Source of the DNA: Desulfovibrio sp. OttesenSCG-928-G15
GTDB lineage: Bacteria; Desulfobacterota; Desulfovibrionia; Desulfovibrionales; Desulfovibrionaceae
Reading direction: 5' to 3'
NCBI GenBank assembly: GCA_030266525.1
Contig: JAJDIC010000096.1
Span: forward strand, 1-7,016
DNA length: 7,016 bases
Under the pieces are notes generated by a model that saw only the letters and a list, made by a program, of their open reading frames with translations, was not told the origin of the DNA and did not search any database. The position numbers were made by a program, and so were the translations under genes. Positions 6,701 through 7,016 of the stretch are shown here, piece after piece (position 1 is the stretch's first letter; every line of letters begins with the position of its first letter).

Positions 6701-7016
6701 GGAAACGACACCGGAGAGGGTTTGAGCGCTGGTCTGGTCGAGGACCAGCGCGCCGTTGTTCTCTATGGCCCCGGCATAGTTGCCGTTGCCGAGCGTTCCG
6801 GCCCCGGAGAGAGTCAACGTACCAGCGGAAATGGTGGTTTTTCCGGTATAGGTGTTCGCGCCGGTGAGGACGAGCGTGCCGCCGCCTTTTTTGGTCAGCG
6901 TTTGCCCGTTCCAGTTTACGTTACCGGCCTCGTCGGTCAGGGCCGCGCTCAGGGTGAAGCTCTCGCCCTCTGCAATGGTAAAAGTGCCATGCGCCCTGGA
7001 ATCGCCCAGATACCAG
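3785..7016 (-). CDS. Autotransporter (type Va secretion) adhesin-like protein, 5' end missing
   Basis: The frame is open from the right edge to TAG at 3785-3787, about 1076 residues; the start and signal peptide lie outside the window. The first ~760 visible residues are a Gly/Thr/Ser/Asn-rich, cysteine-free beta-helix passenger. PATR-type repeats recur, e.g. GGGTLVLTGANTYSGGTTV and GAGTLTLAGTNSYTGMTTV. A WAGSSSAHNWNTTDNNTNW segment followed by GDDVTFADDG is a common passenger module. A helical linker (EQAKALSEGYLGGVILALQG, about 4760-4640) precedes the C-terminal autotransporter barrel (about 4620-3788, ~277 aa), which begins GYGMAGFGAVSGG and ends FRWEF with the terminal Phe needed for outer-membrane insertion. 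The passenger would be exposed on the cell surface, probably for adhesion or aggregation; the ligand is unknown. A terminator at 3611-3650 ends it. It converges on the nuclease gene. A long direct repeat lies inside the passenger. Confidence 0.93.
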   Translation of the reverse strand, partial: WYLGDSRAHGTFTIAEGESFTLSAALTDEAGNVNWNGQTLTKKGGGTLVLTGANTYTGKTTISAGTLTLSGAGTLGNGNYAGAIENNGALVLDQTSAQTLSGVVSGAGNINKSGNGVLTLSGNSSGYTGTFTQAAGTVHVTNNLGGTFIQNAGTLTSTSGTTLGAATFKGTVTPTGTLNVASASFDGATVNLGNGGVNTVTATGAISFISNVTTISIGDLSGSGTAVLTLVSSTGGAISGLDMVDAQATLGDRRGGLYLADGDTKLFFGIITGSTALTWAGSSSAHNWNTTDNNTNWTTGNFNTYFKTGDDVTFADDGAYRKVTVADSGVTVGAMNVNGDYNFSGGTITAGAVSVADDKTLGLTAGSTPALSAATVTFNTSGKLNITGYTPDESSPYNSASKNTLTVISTSGGVSGFAPANVTVAGQTSVDFLTARAYRDGNDIKVDTTLSWFLNDSTAHGTFTIAEGESFTLSAALADEAGNVNWNGQTLTKKGGGTLVLTGANTYSGGTTVSEGLINFNSPGNFSTGNVTLDGGGLQWASGNTADISDRLNAIGTGGATFDTNGQDVIFATGLSGGGVIKDGAGTLTLAGTNSYTGMTTVRSGTLALGAGGSLASTDLTLHAGTVFDATAGTHSLDNGSLTVWGEGATYQGNLSARGATLNFIASGPVAGSMLGVTGTADVDGSNVNVGVFGGHTFATGDTLSLLKAAGGLTGTVTQGDGSGILKVGATVVHNLSLTATTDEITATVTAGSATEQAKALSEGYLGGVILALQGADLIAGRGMDSARQAAGTASRTGGGYGMAGFGAVSGGMLRYNTGSHVDMHSISLLTGLSWGANTRAGDLTVSAFFEFGNGSYDTHNSFAGAASVDGDGSTHYLGGGVLGRMDFTDTGPGHIYAEVSARAGKVHNDYDSSDLRDANGRTADYESSAPYYGLHLGAGYVWNINEKASLDVYGKYFWTRQEGDSTSLSTGESLRFKDVDSHRLRTGARFAYEVNEYISPYIGAAWEHEFDGKAKATTNGNRIDAPDMKGSTGIGELGLTVKPSQNLPLTFDLGVQGYTGKREGVTGSLQFRWEF
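5496..5663 (-). repeat. Passenger direct repeat, copy 1
   Basis: This 168-bp stretch matches 6849-7016 with 9 mismatches by my count (about 95% identity) and no gaps. In the protein it runs from WFLNDSTAHGTFTIAEGES through the NWNGQTLTKKGGG motif to LTGANTY. Similarity falls away sharply on the 3' side in gene direction (GGTTVSEGLINF here, GKTTISAGTLTL in the other copy). Confidence 0.93.
6849..7016 (-). repeat. Passenger direct repeat, copy 2 (continues past the window edge?)
   Basis: This is the partner of 5496-5663, offset by exactly 1353 bp (451 codons), so it is in the same reading frame. It encodes WYLGDSRAHGTFTIAEGES through LTGANTYTGK. The copy reaches the end of the window, so the duplicated unit may be longer than 168 bp. 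Mismatches increase in the last 20 bases, which suggests the edge of the conserved block may be near. Confidence 0.9.

Noticed and set aside
6815..6817. TTG at 6817 as the autotransporter start
   Set aside because: The frame stays open to the window edge and encodes clear passenger repeat sequence upstream, so this is an internal Leu codon.
1..7016. CRISPR array, tRNA, rRNA or insertion sequence
   Set aside because: I saw no regularly spaced short repeats, no tRNA-like or rRNA-like sequence, and no transposase or terminal inverted repeats in the window.

Overview
The window (about 7 kb, GC-rich apart from one island) looks like accessory DNA of a Gram-negative bacterium. The C-terminal barrel of the large minus-strand gene resembles autotransporters I associate with Desulfovibrionaceae (Desulfovibrio/Bilophila type). 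That assignment is from memory of protein style and is tentative.

Layout. Positions 2-148 (+) hold the 3' end of an unrecognised gene. It overlaps the start of a large mobilization gene (129-2390, +) whose product joins an RP4 TraI-like (MOBP) relaxase domain to an RSF1010 RepB-like primase domain. Inside this gene a perfect Shine-Dalgarno and an in-frame ATG (1374) lie exactly where RSF1010 starts its free primase RepB', so the locus probably makes both a fused relaxase-primase and a separate primase. A short AT-rich gap with an 11-bp tandem repeat leads to a YhcG/DUF1016 PDDEXK nuclease gene (2484-3500, +; GTG start with a strong RBS), which carries a perfect hairpin-forming palindrome inside its coding sequence. 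A 284-bp AT-rich intergenic region (3501-3784) separates this block from a convergent autotransporter gene and contains a minus-strand rho-independent terminator. The autotransporter gene (3785 to the window edge, -) is incomplete: its 5' end lies beyond position 7016. Its passenger is built of PATR-type beta-helix repeats and contains a 168-bp near-identical direct repeat spaced exactly 451 codons apart.

How the parts fit. The plus-strand genes are the mobilization/replication-priming module of a plasmid or integrated element of IncQ-2-like logic (MOBP relaxase fused to RepB primase), with a YhcG-type nuclease as cargo or accessory. The autotransporter is a surface protein unit transcribed towards that module and is probably functionally unrelated.

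The points most worth a second look are the fused primase with its internal start, the in-frame passenger duplication that would allow 451-residue length changes, and the palindrome inside the nuclease gene.
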